From the NCBI GenBank assembly GCA_964487155.1, contig CAZAQB010000131.1, positions 1 to 9,291 on the forward strand: a DNA stretch of 9,291 nt. Direction: 5' to 3'. The position numbers and the translations under genes were made by a program. The notes beneath the pieces are model-generated. The model had not been told where the DNA came from, searched no databases, and worked only from the letters and a program-made list of their open reading frames with translations. Source of the DNA: CAZAQB01 sp964487155. Lineage in GTDB: Bacteria > Pseudomonadota > Gammaproteobacteria > Nitrococcales > Nitrococcaceae. Positions 1-7,148 of this stretch are shown here, in pieces (the stretch's first letter is position 1; each line of letters opens with the position of its first letter).

Positions 1-100
1 CGTCCAGCCATTGCAGCGCCTCGTCCAGCGCCGCCAGGGCATCTCCGAAGGCCACTTGCAGGTCTCCTGCCGCAGCGGCGCCCGCCGCTCCTGGCGCCAT
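1..100 (-). CDS. N-terminus of an unidentified protein, cut by the window edge
   Basis: Read on the minus strand from an ATG at 100, the frame stays open to the window edge and gives about 33 residues. It begins with an Ala/Gly-rich stretch (MAPGAAGAAAAG) followed by a Leu/Ala/Asp-rich, probably helical part (DLQVAFGDALAALDEALQWLD would follow as one helix). Codons in the second part favour G or C at the third base, like the genes around it, which is the main reason for calling it coding. The start is uncertain: an in-frame ATG lies at 127 and an in-frame GTG at 241, and none has a convincing ribosome binding site. The piece is too short to name a family. It is divergent from the sugar dehydrogenase gene. 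Confidence 0.45.
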   Translation of the reverse strand, partial: MAPGAAGAAAAGDLQVAFGDALAALDEALQWLD

Positions 101-326
101 GATAGCGATACCGGAGCCTGTCATCAGGGCCCCGCGGCCGGCCCGCCGTGGCCACCGGAGCCCCGCTGCATCTTCCGGCCCCTGGACATGGGTCTGACTC
201 CGCCGAACGAGGGATCGCGGCGAGAGCGCCGCTTCTCTCACACGGGCACCGGCACCCTGGGACATGATCAGCTGCCCACCGGTGGCATAGACTGCCGATG
301 GGGACGGGGGATTCGAAAGGCAGCGA
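101..326. other. Divergent non-coding gap with one GC hairpin
   Basis: This stretch separates the partial minus-strand gene from the plus-strand sugar dehydrogenase and should carry promoters for both, though no good -35/-10 pair stands out. A perfect hairpin lies at 217-232: stem GCGGCG, loop AGAG, stem CGCCGC, followed by TTCTCTC on the plus strand. Between divergent genes a terminator is not expected, so its role is unclear. If the minus-strand gene actually starts at the GTG at 241, part of this stretch is coding. Confidence 0.4.
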
Positions 327-351
327 GACGCCCGGCGCGGGCGTCGAGGAG
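327..351 (+). promoter_or_regulatory. Leader hairpin abutting the Shine-Dalgarno of the sugar dehydrogenase
   Basis: GACGCCC (327-333) pairs perfectly with GGGCGTC (339-345) around the loop GGCGC. The ribosome binding site GAGGAG (346-351) begins on the next base, 8 bases before the GTG start at 360. The seven-pair G/C stem should be stable in mRNA and could affect ribosome access or mRNA stability. The Shine-Dalgarno itself is not inside the stem. The hairpin and the site are seen directly; a regulatory role is inferred, and short inverted repeats arise often in DNA this rich in G+C. Confidence 0.4.
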
Positions 352-359
352 CAGGCGTC

Positions 360-1607
360 GTGCGCAACCTTCCCGAACCCCGCGCGGGCTCCGCGGCCCT
401 CGGCCCGAGCCTCCTTGCCCTGGTATTGCTGGTGGCCGCCTGTGGGGGCGGTTCCGGCAGCACCGGCTCCAGCGCGCCCGCCGCCATACCCGACATCCGC
501 CTGGAGCCGGTCTTCGAAAGCCTCACATTCAGCGCGCCCCTGGGCATGGTGCAGCCGCCCGAAGACCCTGGCCGCTGGTTCCTGATCGAGCGGGCTGGCC
601 GAGTGCGGGTGTTCGACAACCTTCCGGGCGCCAGCACGTCCTCGGTGGCTCTGGACATCAGCGGCACCGTAGAGACGGGCAACAGCGAGGGCGGGCTGCT
701 GGGCATTGCCTTCCACCCCCAGTTTCAGAGCAACGGCGAGGTGTACCTGTACTACACCCGGGGCGGCGGGGGCAGCGGCGGCCCGCTGGACACGGTGGTC
801 TCGCGGTTCACCGTCACCGGCGGCACAACCCCCAGCCTGGGCGACGAGGAGATCCTGCTGGAACTGGACCAGTTCGCCGCCAACCACAACGGCGGCGACA
901 TCCACTTCGGCCCGGATGGCTTCCTGTACATCGGACTGGGGGATGGCGGAGGCAGCAACGACCCCGAAGGCAACGGGCAGGATCCCACCACCCTGCTGGG
1001 CGCCATGCTGCGCATCGACGTGGACGGCCCACCGGAGGCCGGAAAGGCCTACGCCATCCCCGACGACAATCCCTTCGCCGCCGGCGGCGGCGCGCCCGAG
1101 GTCTACGCCTTGGGCCTGCGCAACCCGTTCCGCTGGAGCTTCGACATGGCGGACGGCCGGCTCTGGCTGGGTGACGTCGGCCAGGGCGACTGGGAGGAGG
1201 TGAACCTCATCGAGGCCGGCGGCAACTACGGCTGGGACGTCTGCGAGGGGGCCCATCTCACCGGCGGCACGGCGCCCTGCAACAATCCGGACCTGACCGA
1301 CCCCATCGCCGAGTATTCCTCCCGCGACAACCGCGGCAACTGCGCGGTCACCGGCGGCTACGTCTACCGCGGCAGCGCTGTGGCGGAGCTGGACGGCGTC
1401 TACCTGTACGGCGACTTCTGCAGCGGCATCGTCTGGGGACTGCGGCCGGACCCCGGCGGCGGCCCGCCCCGGGTGCGGGAACTGCTGACCGGCACCGAGT
1501 CGGGTCTGGCCGGCGGCCTGGCGGCCTTCGCCCAGGACCTGGACGGCGAGGTCTACCTGCTGGATCTCCGCCAAGGCGGCATCTTCCGGGTGGTGCCGGC
1601 CCCCTGA
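360..1607 (+). CDS. PQQ-dependent sugar dehydrogenase (GSDH family), lipoprotein
   Basis: The 415-residue product resembles soluble aldose sugar dehydrogenases, six-bladed beta-propellers that oxidise sugars at C1 with PQQ and calcium in the periplasm. Family signatures run in order: GLLGIAFHP (112-120), NHNGGDIHFGPDG (175-187) with His176 matching the catalytic base of this family, LGDGG (193-197), LGLRNPFRWSFD (251-262) and WLGDVGQ (269-275). Residues 14-28 form a lipoprotein signal ending in LVAAC, so Cys28 should be lipidated; Gly at +2 predicts outer-membrane sorting. Cys295, 307, 328 and 354 could form disulfides. The GTG start at 360 is chosen because it has a GAGGAG site 8 bases upstream and gives a complete signal peptide. 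The gene stands alone, divergent from the gene to its left. No PQQ synthesis gene or dedicated electron acceptor is present nearby. The true sugar cannot be read from the sequence. Confidence 0.9.
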   Translation: MRNLPEPRAGSAALGPSLLALVLLVAACGGGSGSTGSSAPAAIPDIRLEPVFESLTFSAPLGMVQPPEDPGRWFLIERAGRVRVFDNLPGASTSSVALDISGTVETGNSEGGLLGIAFHPQFQSNGEVYLYYTRGGGGSGGPLDTVVSRFTVTGGTTPSLGDEEILLELDQFAANHNGGDIHFGPDGFLYIGLGDGGGSNDPEGNGQDPTTLLGAMLRIDVDGPPEAGKAYAIPDDNPFAAGGGAPEVYALGLRNPFRWSFDMADGRLWLGDVGQGDWEEVNLIEAGGNYGWDVCEGAHLTGGTAPCNNPDLTDPIAEYSSRDNRGNCAVTGGYVYRGSAVAELDGVYLYGDFCSGIVWGLRPDPGGGPPRVRELLTGTESGLAGGLAAFAQDLDGEVYLLDLRQGGIFRVVPAP

Positions 1608-1659
1608 GCGGGTGTTTACAAATTGGGTGGACGTTGCCCGGTCGCGAGGTTGGCCGCAG

Positions 1660-1692
1660 CCCGCCGTAGGGCACGTTGCGGAGAAACGTGCC
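1660..1692 (+). repeat. REP-like stem-loop, copy 1
   Basis: A head CCCGCCGTAG (1660-1669) is followed by a perfect 8-base-pair stem, GGCACGTT (1670-1677) with AACGTGCC (1685-1692), around the loop GCGGAGA. A second copy lies inverted at 1772-1805 and a looser relative at 9202-9234. A conserved GTAG head followed by an imperfectly conserved hairpin is typical of REP (repetitive extragenic palindromic) elements, which are spread by RAYT transposases. It sits between two convergent genes, the usual location, and may also act as a transcription end or RNA stabiliser for the sugar dehydrogenase mRNA. Confidence 0.65.
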
Positions 1693-1771
1693 ATCGGGCG
1701 GCGGGATGGGCGCTGTGGCCTGGGCAGGGTAGGGGCCGGGCATGATCGCGTCGGCGCCTGCGACGCCGGCA

Positions 1772-1805
1772 CCCACGTTTCTTCGCAACGTGGGGCTACG
1801 GCGGG
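1772..1805 (-). repeat. REP-like stem-loop, copy 2, inverted
   Basis: Read on the minus strand, the head CCCGCCGTAG (1805-1796) is followed by a stem CCCACGTT/AACGTGGG (1794-1787 with 1779-1772) around the loop GCGAAGA. Head and inner stem (CACGTT/AACGTG) match copy 1 exactly and the loop matches in six of seven bases. The outer stem pairs are exchanged, G-C in copy 1 and C-G here, so pairing is kept while sequence changes. The two copies face each other about 80 bases apart, the layout of a REPIN or BIME. Confidence 0.65.
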
Positions 1806-1862
1806 TGGCGTCTCGGGCCGTGCCGCCGCCCGGAGCGCCGGCGGCGGTCCGGACCGGACCGC

Positions 1863-4064
1863 TCAGAGAGAGCCCGGCTGCGCGGCCGCCCTGCCTTGCA
1901 GGAACTCCAGCAGTTCGTCCAGGGACTGGGGCGGGGCGAACAGATGCCCCTGGATGGCGTCGCAGCCCCGGCCCGCCAGGAAATCGAACTGGTCCTGGTT
2001 CTCCACGCCCTCGGCCACCACCCGCAGGTTCAGGTTGTGGCCCATGTCGATGACGGTGGTGGCGATGGCGCAGTCGTCGCCGTCGTGGGGGATGTCGCGG
2101 ACGAAGTCCTGGGCCACCTTGAGAGTGGACAGGGGCAGGCGCCGGAGCTGGCTCAGCGACGAGAAACCGGTGCCGAAGTCATCGATGGACACCGCCACGC
2201 CCATGTCCCTGAGGCGCCGCAGGGTGTTCACCGCATGCTCCAGGTTGGGCATGGCCGCGCTCTCGGTGATCTCCAGCTCCAGGCCTTCCGGGGACAGGCC
2301 CGCCTCCTCCATGCAGGCGGCCACCTGCTCGGTGAGATCCCGCTGCATGAACTGGAACTGGGAGAGGTTGACCGCCACCCGTGGCTGGAAACCTTCCCGC
2401 CGGCGCCAGCGGGCGGCGTCGGCGCAGGCCTGCTGCAGCACCCACAGGCCGATGGGCACGATCAGCCCGGTTTCCTCCGCCACCCGGATGAAGCGGCTGG
2501 GCGGGACGCGCCCCAGCTGCGGGTGGTCCCAGCGCAGCAAAGCCTCGACCGCCTCGACACGGCCGCTGGCCAGTTCCACCTGGGGCTGGTAGGCGATCCG
2601 CAGCTGCCCTGCGCCCAGTGCGCCGCGCAGGGCGGTCTCCAGCTCCAGGCGGGCGGAGACGTCCTCGTGGAGGTGGGTGTGGAATACGCAGACGCTGTTC
2701 GAGCCCTGGGTCTTGGCCTCGTACATTGCGGCGTCGGCACTCTTCACCAGGGTATCGGCGTCGTCGCCATGCTCGGGAAAATGGGCGATACCGACGCTGG
2801 CGCCCAGGTAGTAGTTGCGGCCGTCGATTTCGAAGGGGGTCGCGAAACAGGCCAGCGCCCGGCCGGCGGCGGCCACCGAGTCCGCCACGCCGTGCACCGC
2901 CGGCAGGATCACCGTGAACTCGTCCCCGCCCATGCGCGCGACGGTGTCCACCTCCCGCAGGCGCTGGCTCAGGCGCTCGCCCACCTGTTTCAGCATCAGG
3001 TCGCCAAACGAGTGTCCGAGTGTGTCGTTGATCAGCTTGAAGCGGTCCAGGTCCAGGAACAGCAGGCCGAGGCTGCGACCCTCCCGGCGGGCCACCGCCA
3101 GGGCCTGGCGCAGCCGGTCGTAGAACAGGTGGCGGTTGGGCAGGCCGGTGATGGCGTCGTAGTAGGCCAGGCTCTTCAGCCGGCGGCGGGTTTCCTCCTG
3201 CTGCGAGATATCGCTGAAGGTGATGACGTAGTGGGTGACGGCGCCAGCGTCATCCACCAGCCGGCTCAGGTTCAGCCACTCCAGGTAGATGCTGCCGTCC
3301 CGGCGGCGGGTCCAGATCTCGCCCTGCCAGGCGCCCGTCTCCTGGACGCTGCGCCACAGGCTTGCGAAGAAGGCGCTGTCGTGCTGGTCCGATTCCAGCA
3401 TCGGCGGGCGCAGGCCGAGGATGTCTTCCCGCCGGTAGCCGGTAATGCGCTCGAAAGCCGGGTTGGCGGTGATCACCCGCAGCCGCTGGTCGGTGACCAC
3501 GACTCCTTCGAGGGTGTTCTCGACGGTGCGCGCGGCGAGCCGCGCCTCGGCCTCCGCCCGGCGCCGCTGCGTGACATCGAGCAGCGCCGTGCGCGCGAAC
3601 TGGACCTCGCCGTCCTCAATCACCGGCACGCTCTGGAGCAAACCGTGCAGGGGCTCCACTCCGCGCCGGTCCAGGGCCAGTTCCACCCACGCCGACTCGC
3701 CCTCAAAGACCCGCCGCAGGTGCGCAGACAGCAGATCCCGATCCGCCTGGCGCACCCACAGCAGCAGGGGCTTGCCCACCAGACGGTGGCGGGTCAGCGC
3801 GAGCATCTCGGCGCCACGCAGGTTGACCTGCTCGACCACGCCGCTGCGGGTCAGGAAGAAGTAGCCCACCGGAGCCATCTCGAACAGGTCCCGGTAGCGG
3901 CCCTGGGATTCCTCCAGTTCCAGCTGGGTCCGGATCAGGCCCTCGTTCTGGGTGCGCAGTTCCTCCTGGTGCACCTCCAGTTCGTGGACCAGGCTGCGCA
4001 GCCGGTCCTCGAGGTTCGGCTGCAGGCCGCCCTCCCCGGTGCTGTCATCCTGACGCCGGCTCAT
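1863..4064 (-). CDS. PAS-PAS-GGDEF-EAL cyclic di-GMP synthase/phosphodiesterase
   Basis: This 733-residue cytoplasmic protein has no membrane segment. A coiled coil (20-56) leads to PAS domains near 57-165 and 176-288, then GGDEF (about 295-460) and EAL (about 475-725). The cyclase site looks intact: DLDRFKLIND (338-347) and GGDEF (379-383), with the inhibitory I-site RxxD at Arg370-Asp373, five residues upstream of the motif. The EAL part keeps EAL (507-509), Asn566, Glu598, Asp628-Asp629, Lys649, Glu685 and Gln705, all expected for metal binding and catalysis. The usual K-I-D motif reads K-V-A (649-651), so one conserved Asp is replaced. Both activities are plausible; which dominates cannot be told. 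The ATG at 4064 has GGGGGAGG six bases upstream and lies 20 bases inside the CheB-CheR gene in another frame, so translation is probably coupled. The frame is open to 4166, but that extension is Arg/Ser-rich and unlike any domain. It is second in a two-gene operon. Confidence 0.93.
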   Translation of the reverse strand: MSRRQDDSTGEGGLQPNLEDRLRSLVHELEVHQEELRTQNEGLIRTQLELEESQGRYRDLFEMAPVGYFFLTRSGVVEQVNLRGAEMLALTRHRLVGKPLLLWVRQADRDLLSAHLRRVFEGESAWVELALDRRGVEPLHGLLQSVPVIEDGEVQFARTALLDVTQRRRAEAEARLAARTVENTLEGVVVTDQRLRVITANPAFERITGYRREDILGLRPPMLESDQHDSAFFASLWRSVQETGAWQGEIWTRRRDGSIYLEWLNLSRLVDDAGAVTHYVITFSDISQQEETRRRLKSLAYYDAITGLPNRHLFYDRLRQALAVARREGRSLGLLFLDLDRFKLINDTLGHSFGDLMLKQVGERLSQRLREVDTVARMGGDEFTVILPAVHGVADSVAAAGRALACFATPFEIDGRNYYLGASVGIAHFPEHGDDADTLVKSADAAMYEAKTQGSNSVCVFHTHLHEDVSARLELETALRGALGAGQLRIAYQPQVELASGRVEAVEALLRWDHPQLGRVPPSRFIRVAEETGLIVPIGLWVLQQACADAARWRRREGFQPRVAVNLSQFQFMQRDLTEQVAACMEEAGLSPEGLELEITESAAMPNLEHAVNTLRRLRDMGVAVSIDDFGTGFSSLSQLRRLPLSTLKVAQDFVRDIPHDGDDCAIATTVIDMGHNLNLRVVAEGVENQDQFDFLAGRGCDAIQGHLFAPPQSLDELLEFLQGRAAAQPGSL

Positions 4065-6969
4065 GGCCGTCCTCCCCCGGCAGTTCCGTGATGATGCCGA
4101 TGAAGCCGCGGCGTCCCTCGTCCTCCAGCTCGCAGACGGTGAGGGACAGCGCCAGCGGCGATCCATCCTTGTGGCGGCCGGTCACCCGACGACCCCGGCC
4201 TATGATTTCACTCGCGCCCGTCACCAGGTAGCGGTCGATGAACCCCTGGTGACGGTGTGCCACATCCGGCGGCGCGAGCATACCCACGTCCCGGCCGACC
4301 ACCTCGCTGGCCGGATAGCCGAAGATCCGCTCGGCGGCGGCGTTGAACCCCAGGATGGTGCCGTCCGGCGAGACCGACAGGATGGCGTGCAGGAAGTTGT
4401 TCATCAGGGCCTGGAGGGTGGCCTCCTGGCGCTGCAGCCGGCGCTCGGCCGCCCGTACATCGGAGAGTTCCACGAACGCCAGGAGCACGCCGGACGGGCG
4501 CTCGGCGTCGGCGTAGAAGGGCAGCAGGCGCATGCTGAAGCAGCGCTCGTCCACGGACACCTCGCTCGCCTGGGCCTGCCCGCTCTCCAGCACCTCCGCC
4601 AGGCGGCCGCGCAGGTTGGGCAGATCGATGCGGCAAGGCACCGACGTGAGCAGCTGGCCCAGGTCGAGGGGCGTGATGTCGAACAGTTCGCGGGCCGCCG
4701 GGGTGTGCCGGGTGATGCGCAGCTTGCGGTCCAGGACGACCAGCGGAAAGCCGACGCTGTTGAGAATGTTCTGCAGATCGGCGTTGGCCAGGGCCAGCTC
4801 GTCGGACTTGATCTGGAGCTCCTGGTTGACCGTGCGCAGCTCCTCGTTGGTGGACTGGAGCTCTTCGTTGGAGGTCTCCAGTTCCTCGTTGGCCGATTGC
4901 AGCTCCTCGTTCGCGGAGTGCAGCTCCTCGTTGGCCGACTGCAGTTCCTCGTTGGTGGTCTCGAGTTCCTCCACGGTGGTCTGGAGCTGCTCGCGGGTCG
5001 CCTCCAGCTCCCGCTCCAGGGCCGCCACCACGGTGTCGTCGCCGGGGTGGGCAACGGCGCTGGCGGCCTCGGTCTCGGGCAGCTGGTCCACCTGCTCGAA
5101 CACCAGCAGCACCATCGACTCGTCACGGCCGTCGAGCTCGTGACGGCAGGCCACCAGCACCACGGCATGGCTCTCGCCGGCGTCCTCCACCACCAGTTGC
5201 TGGCTGCGCACCGGCCCGGAAGCCTGCCGGGCCCGGTACAGCAGGGCCCGCACCGCGCCGCGCACGCTCTCCCGGCACAGGCGCACCAGGTTCAGGTCGA
5301 CGGCACCGTCGGAGAATCTCAGGTAGGGACTCAGGTCGCCGCGCACGTAGCAGACCTGCATCCGCTCATCCACCAGCACCGCGCGCGGCGCGTAGAGTCC
5401 GCCGATGGCATCCAGCAGGGTGTCGCTCAGCGTCCGGCCCTGGGGTACCGGCGGGACGCCGCGGGTTCCCGACCGGGACGGGCTGCTGGGCAGCACGGCC
5501 CGGGACGCGGGAGCATCGGCATCCACCTGGCGCCGGAACAGCTTCCATTTCTTGCTCACCGGGGTGAACAGGTCGCTGTGGCGGGCGATGGACTCGGACT
5601 TGCCCAGAAACAGCAGGCCGCCCGGGACCAGCACCTGGAAGAACATGGGCAGCACCCGCGCCTGCAGCCGCGAGTTGAAGTAGATCAGGAGGTTGCGGCA
5701 GCTCACCAGATCCAGGTGGGAGAATGGCGGATCCCGCACCAGATCCTGGCGCGCAAACACCACCATTTCGCGCACGCCACGGGCCACGCCGAAGGCGCCG
5801 TGGGTGCTCACGAAATAGCGCTGGATCACGTCCGTCGGAACCTGGCTCAGGCTGGGGGCCGCATACACCCCCCTGCGGGCCTCCTGAATGGCCGCCTCGT
5901 CCAGATCGGTGCCGAATACCTGGATGTGGAACTGTCCGCGGCGATCCCCCAGCAGGCGATCCAGCACGATGGCGATGGAATAGGCCTCCTCGCCGGTGGC
6001 GCAACCCGGGATCCACACTCGGATGGAGTCACCGGGGCTCTTGCGCTGCAGCAGCCGGCCGAGGTGGGTCTCCAGAGCCCGGAAGGCCTCGGCGTCCCGG
6101 AAGAAGCCGGTCACCGACACCAGGATGTCCCGGCACAGATCCCCGGGCTCGGAGGTGGACACCCGCAGCAGCTGGCGATAGTCGTCCAGAGACGCCACCT
6201 TGTGCACGTTCATGCGCCGGCGGATGCGCCGCTCCAGGGTGGTGGCCTTGTAGTCGGAGAAGTCGCATCCCGTGCGCTCGGCCAGGTACCGGGTGATGTG
6301 GCGGATCTCCGCCGGCGACTCGTCCGCCTCGGGGCTGAGCAGGCTGCCCTGGGGGCGGGACAGGATGGCGGCAATTTCGGCGCCGATGCGCTCCGGGGGC
6401 AGCACCAGATCCACGAAACCGGTATCGATGGCCGACTGGACCATGCCGTCGAATTTGGCGCTGGCCGGATGCTGGGCGAGGGCGATCCCGCCGCCGCCCT
6501 TCACCGCCCGGACGCCCGCCGTGCCATCGCTGCCGGTGCCCGACAGGATCACCGCCAGCGCCCGCTCGCCGTGGGACTCCGACAACGAGGTCAGGAACTG
6601 ATCGACGCTGGGCTTGGGCCCGACGGCGAGGCCCGACTTGGCCAGGCAGAGGACGTCACCGCGCAGCGTGACGTGGCGCCCGGGCGGCGTGATGTAGACG
6701 TGACGTCCCGCCAGCCGCTCCCTATGCCGGCATTCCCTGACGGTCATCTCGGTGTAGCCGCTCAGCAGCTGCACCAGCAGGCTGGAGTGCTTGGGGTCCA
6801 GGTGCTGGGCGACCACGTAGCACACCGAGTCGTCGCAGGGCAGCGTCGGCAGCAGGGTGCGCAACGCCTCCAGGCCGCCGGCGGAGGCCCCGATGCCAAC
6901 GACGAACAGTCCACCGTCTGCGCCGGAATCCGCCGTGCAGGCTGGCTGTTCCGTGTCCGTGTCTGTCAC
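4045..6969 (-). CDS. CheB-CheR hybrid sensor protein with coiled coil and PAS domains
   Basis: The 974-residue protein fuses a chemoreceptor methylesterase to a methyltransferase. CheB part (about 21-205): the catalytic triad is visible as Ser29 in GIGASAGG, His56 in AQHLDPKHSS and Asp148 in GTGSDGT. CheR part (about 220-480): Arg291 in TGFFRD, the SAM-binding loop GCATGEE (322-328), GTDLDEAA (353-360) and SCRNLLIYF (423-431). A PAS-like intermediate domain (about 515-625) follows, then a coiled coil of N-E-E-L heptads (about 650-735), a PAS domain (about 732-840) and a second PAS (about 850-963). Full relatives usually continue into a histidine kinase; this one stops after the last PAS and also lacks the CheB receiver domain. 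No membrane segment is visible. The start is a GTG at 6969; the best upstream site, GGAG, is 12 bases away, so it may be weakly translated. It overlaps the downstream cyclic di-GMP gene by 20 bases. Substrate receptors are not encoded here. Confidence 0.93.
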   Translation of the reverse strand: MTDTDTEQPACTADSGADGGLFVVGIGASAGGLEALRTLLPTLPCDDSVCYVVAQHLDPKHSSLLVQLLSGYTEMTVRECRHRERLAGRHVYITPPGRHVTLRGDVLCLAKSGLAVGPKPSVDQFLTSLSESHGERALAVILSGTGSDGTAGVRAVKGGGGIALAQHPASAKFDGMVQSAIDTGFVDLVLPPERIGAEIAAILSRPQGSLLSPEADESPAEIRHITRYLAERTGCDFSDYKATTLERRIRRRMNVHKVASLDDYRQLLRVSTSEPGDLCRDILVSVTGFFRDAEAFRALETHLGRLLQRKSPGDSIRVWIPGCATGEEAYSIAIVLDRLLGDRRGQFHIQVFGTDLDEAAIQEARRGVYAAPSLSQVPTDVIQRYFVSTHGAFGVARGVREMVVFARQDLVRDPPFSHLDLVSCRNLLIYFNSRLQARVLPMFFQVLVPGGLLFLGKSESIARHSDLFTPVSKKWKLFRRQVDADAPASRAVLPSSPSRSGTRGVPPVPQGRTLSDTLLDAIGGLYAPRAVLVDERMQVCYVRGDLSPYLRFSDGAVDLNLVRLCRESVRGAVRALLYRARQASGPVRSQQLVVEDAGESHAVVLVACRHELDGRDESMVLLVFEQVDQLPETEAASAVAHPGDDTVVAALERELEATREQLQTTVEELETTNEELQSANEELHSANEELQSANEELETSNEELQSTNEELRTVNQELQIKSDELALANADLQNILNSVGFPLVVLDRKLRITRHTPAARELFDITPLDLGQLLTSVPCRIDLPNLRGRLAEVLESGQAQASEVSVDERCFSMRLLPFYADAERPSGVLLAFVELSDVRAAERRLQRQEATLQALMNNFLHAILSVSPDGTILGFNAAAERIFGYPASEVVGRDVGMLAPPDVAHRHQGFIDRYLVTGASEIIGRGRRVTGRHKDGSPLALSLTVCELEDEGRRGFIGIITELPGEDGHEPASG
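4071..4078 (-). promoter_or_regulatory. Ribosome binding site fixing the start of the GGDEF-EAL gene
   Basis: On the minus strand GGGGGAGG ends six bases before the ATG at 4064. It lies inside the last codons of the CheB-CheR gene. It supports the 4064 start over the upstream in-frame ATG at 4166, and it would let ribosomes finishing the first gene re-initiate on the second. Confidence 0.7.
4786..4974 (-). repeat. 21-base in-gene tandem repeats encoding N-E-E-L heptads
   Basis: Nine successive 7-residue units, from VEELETT through NEELQSA, NEELHSA and NEELQSA to SDELALA (residues 666-728), are encoded by imperfect 21-base repeats. On the plus strand the recurring core looks like CTGCAGCTCCTCGTTGGC. 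The pattern predicts a rigid parallel coiled coil between the intermediate domain and the PAS pair. Such heptads are usual in CheB-CheR-PAS proteins, so the repeat is a protein feature first, but near-identical neighbouring units could also allow in-frame gain or loss of heptads. Confidence 0.85.
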
Positions 6970-7148
6970 TGGGCTATGCTGCTCCTGCCGCGGCAGGGTT
7001 CCAACTTCGCCCCATTCTTGCCGCCTCGGGTACGGCCGGTGGCTGGCAGTCCGGCGCTCCGGCGAGCGCGGATTCCGGCTTTCAACCCGGCACGGTTGCT
7101 GTCCGGCTTCTCTGCCGCACCTGACATCATCTTCAGATCCCCCAATTC
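6970..7148. promoter_or_regulatory. Divergent gap between the signalling operon and the transporter gene
   Basis: This gap must hold the promoter of the CheB-CheR/GGDEF-EAL operon on the minus strand and of the transporter-like gene on the plus strand. A perfect 12-base palindrome, CTGCCGCGGCAG (6985-6996), lies 16 bases upstream of the GTG start of the operon and could be an operator or a hairpin in its leader. No convincing sigma-70 or sigma-54 promoter is visible by eye. Confidence 0.35.

Noticed and set aside
217..238. Rho-independent terminator from the GCGGCG/CGCCGC hairpin
   Set aside because: The following tract is TTCTCTC, not a run of T, and the site lies between divergent genes where no transcript should end.
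11..1174. A 387-codon plus-strand frame overlapping the sugar dehydrogenase
   Set aside because: The product is Arg/Pro/Gly-rich with no domain. The overlapping frame from 360 carries a lipoprotein signal and all family motifs.
1612..2592. A 326-codon plus-strand frame covering the convergent gap
   Set aside because: It runs through the REP-like hairpins and antisense to the EAL domain, and its product is Arg/Ser-rich without domains.
1896..4091. A 731-codon open frame on the plus strand, antisense to the GGDEF-EAL gene
   Set aside because: Same cause; the product is His/Gln/Val-rich without recognisable domains, and the opposite strand has intact GGDEF and EAL motifs.
4065..4166. 34-residue longer N-terminus for the GGDEF-EAL protein
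   Set aside because: The added residues are Arg/Ser/Ala-rich and lie in the last PAS-coding part of the upstream gene; the 4064 ATG has a far better ribosome binding site.
6970..7020. Possible sigma-54 promoter for the signalling operon
   Set aside because: A TGG...TGC pattern occurs on the minus strand, but the distance between the GG and GC elements is six bases instead of the required ten.
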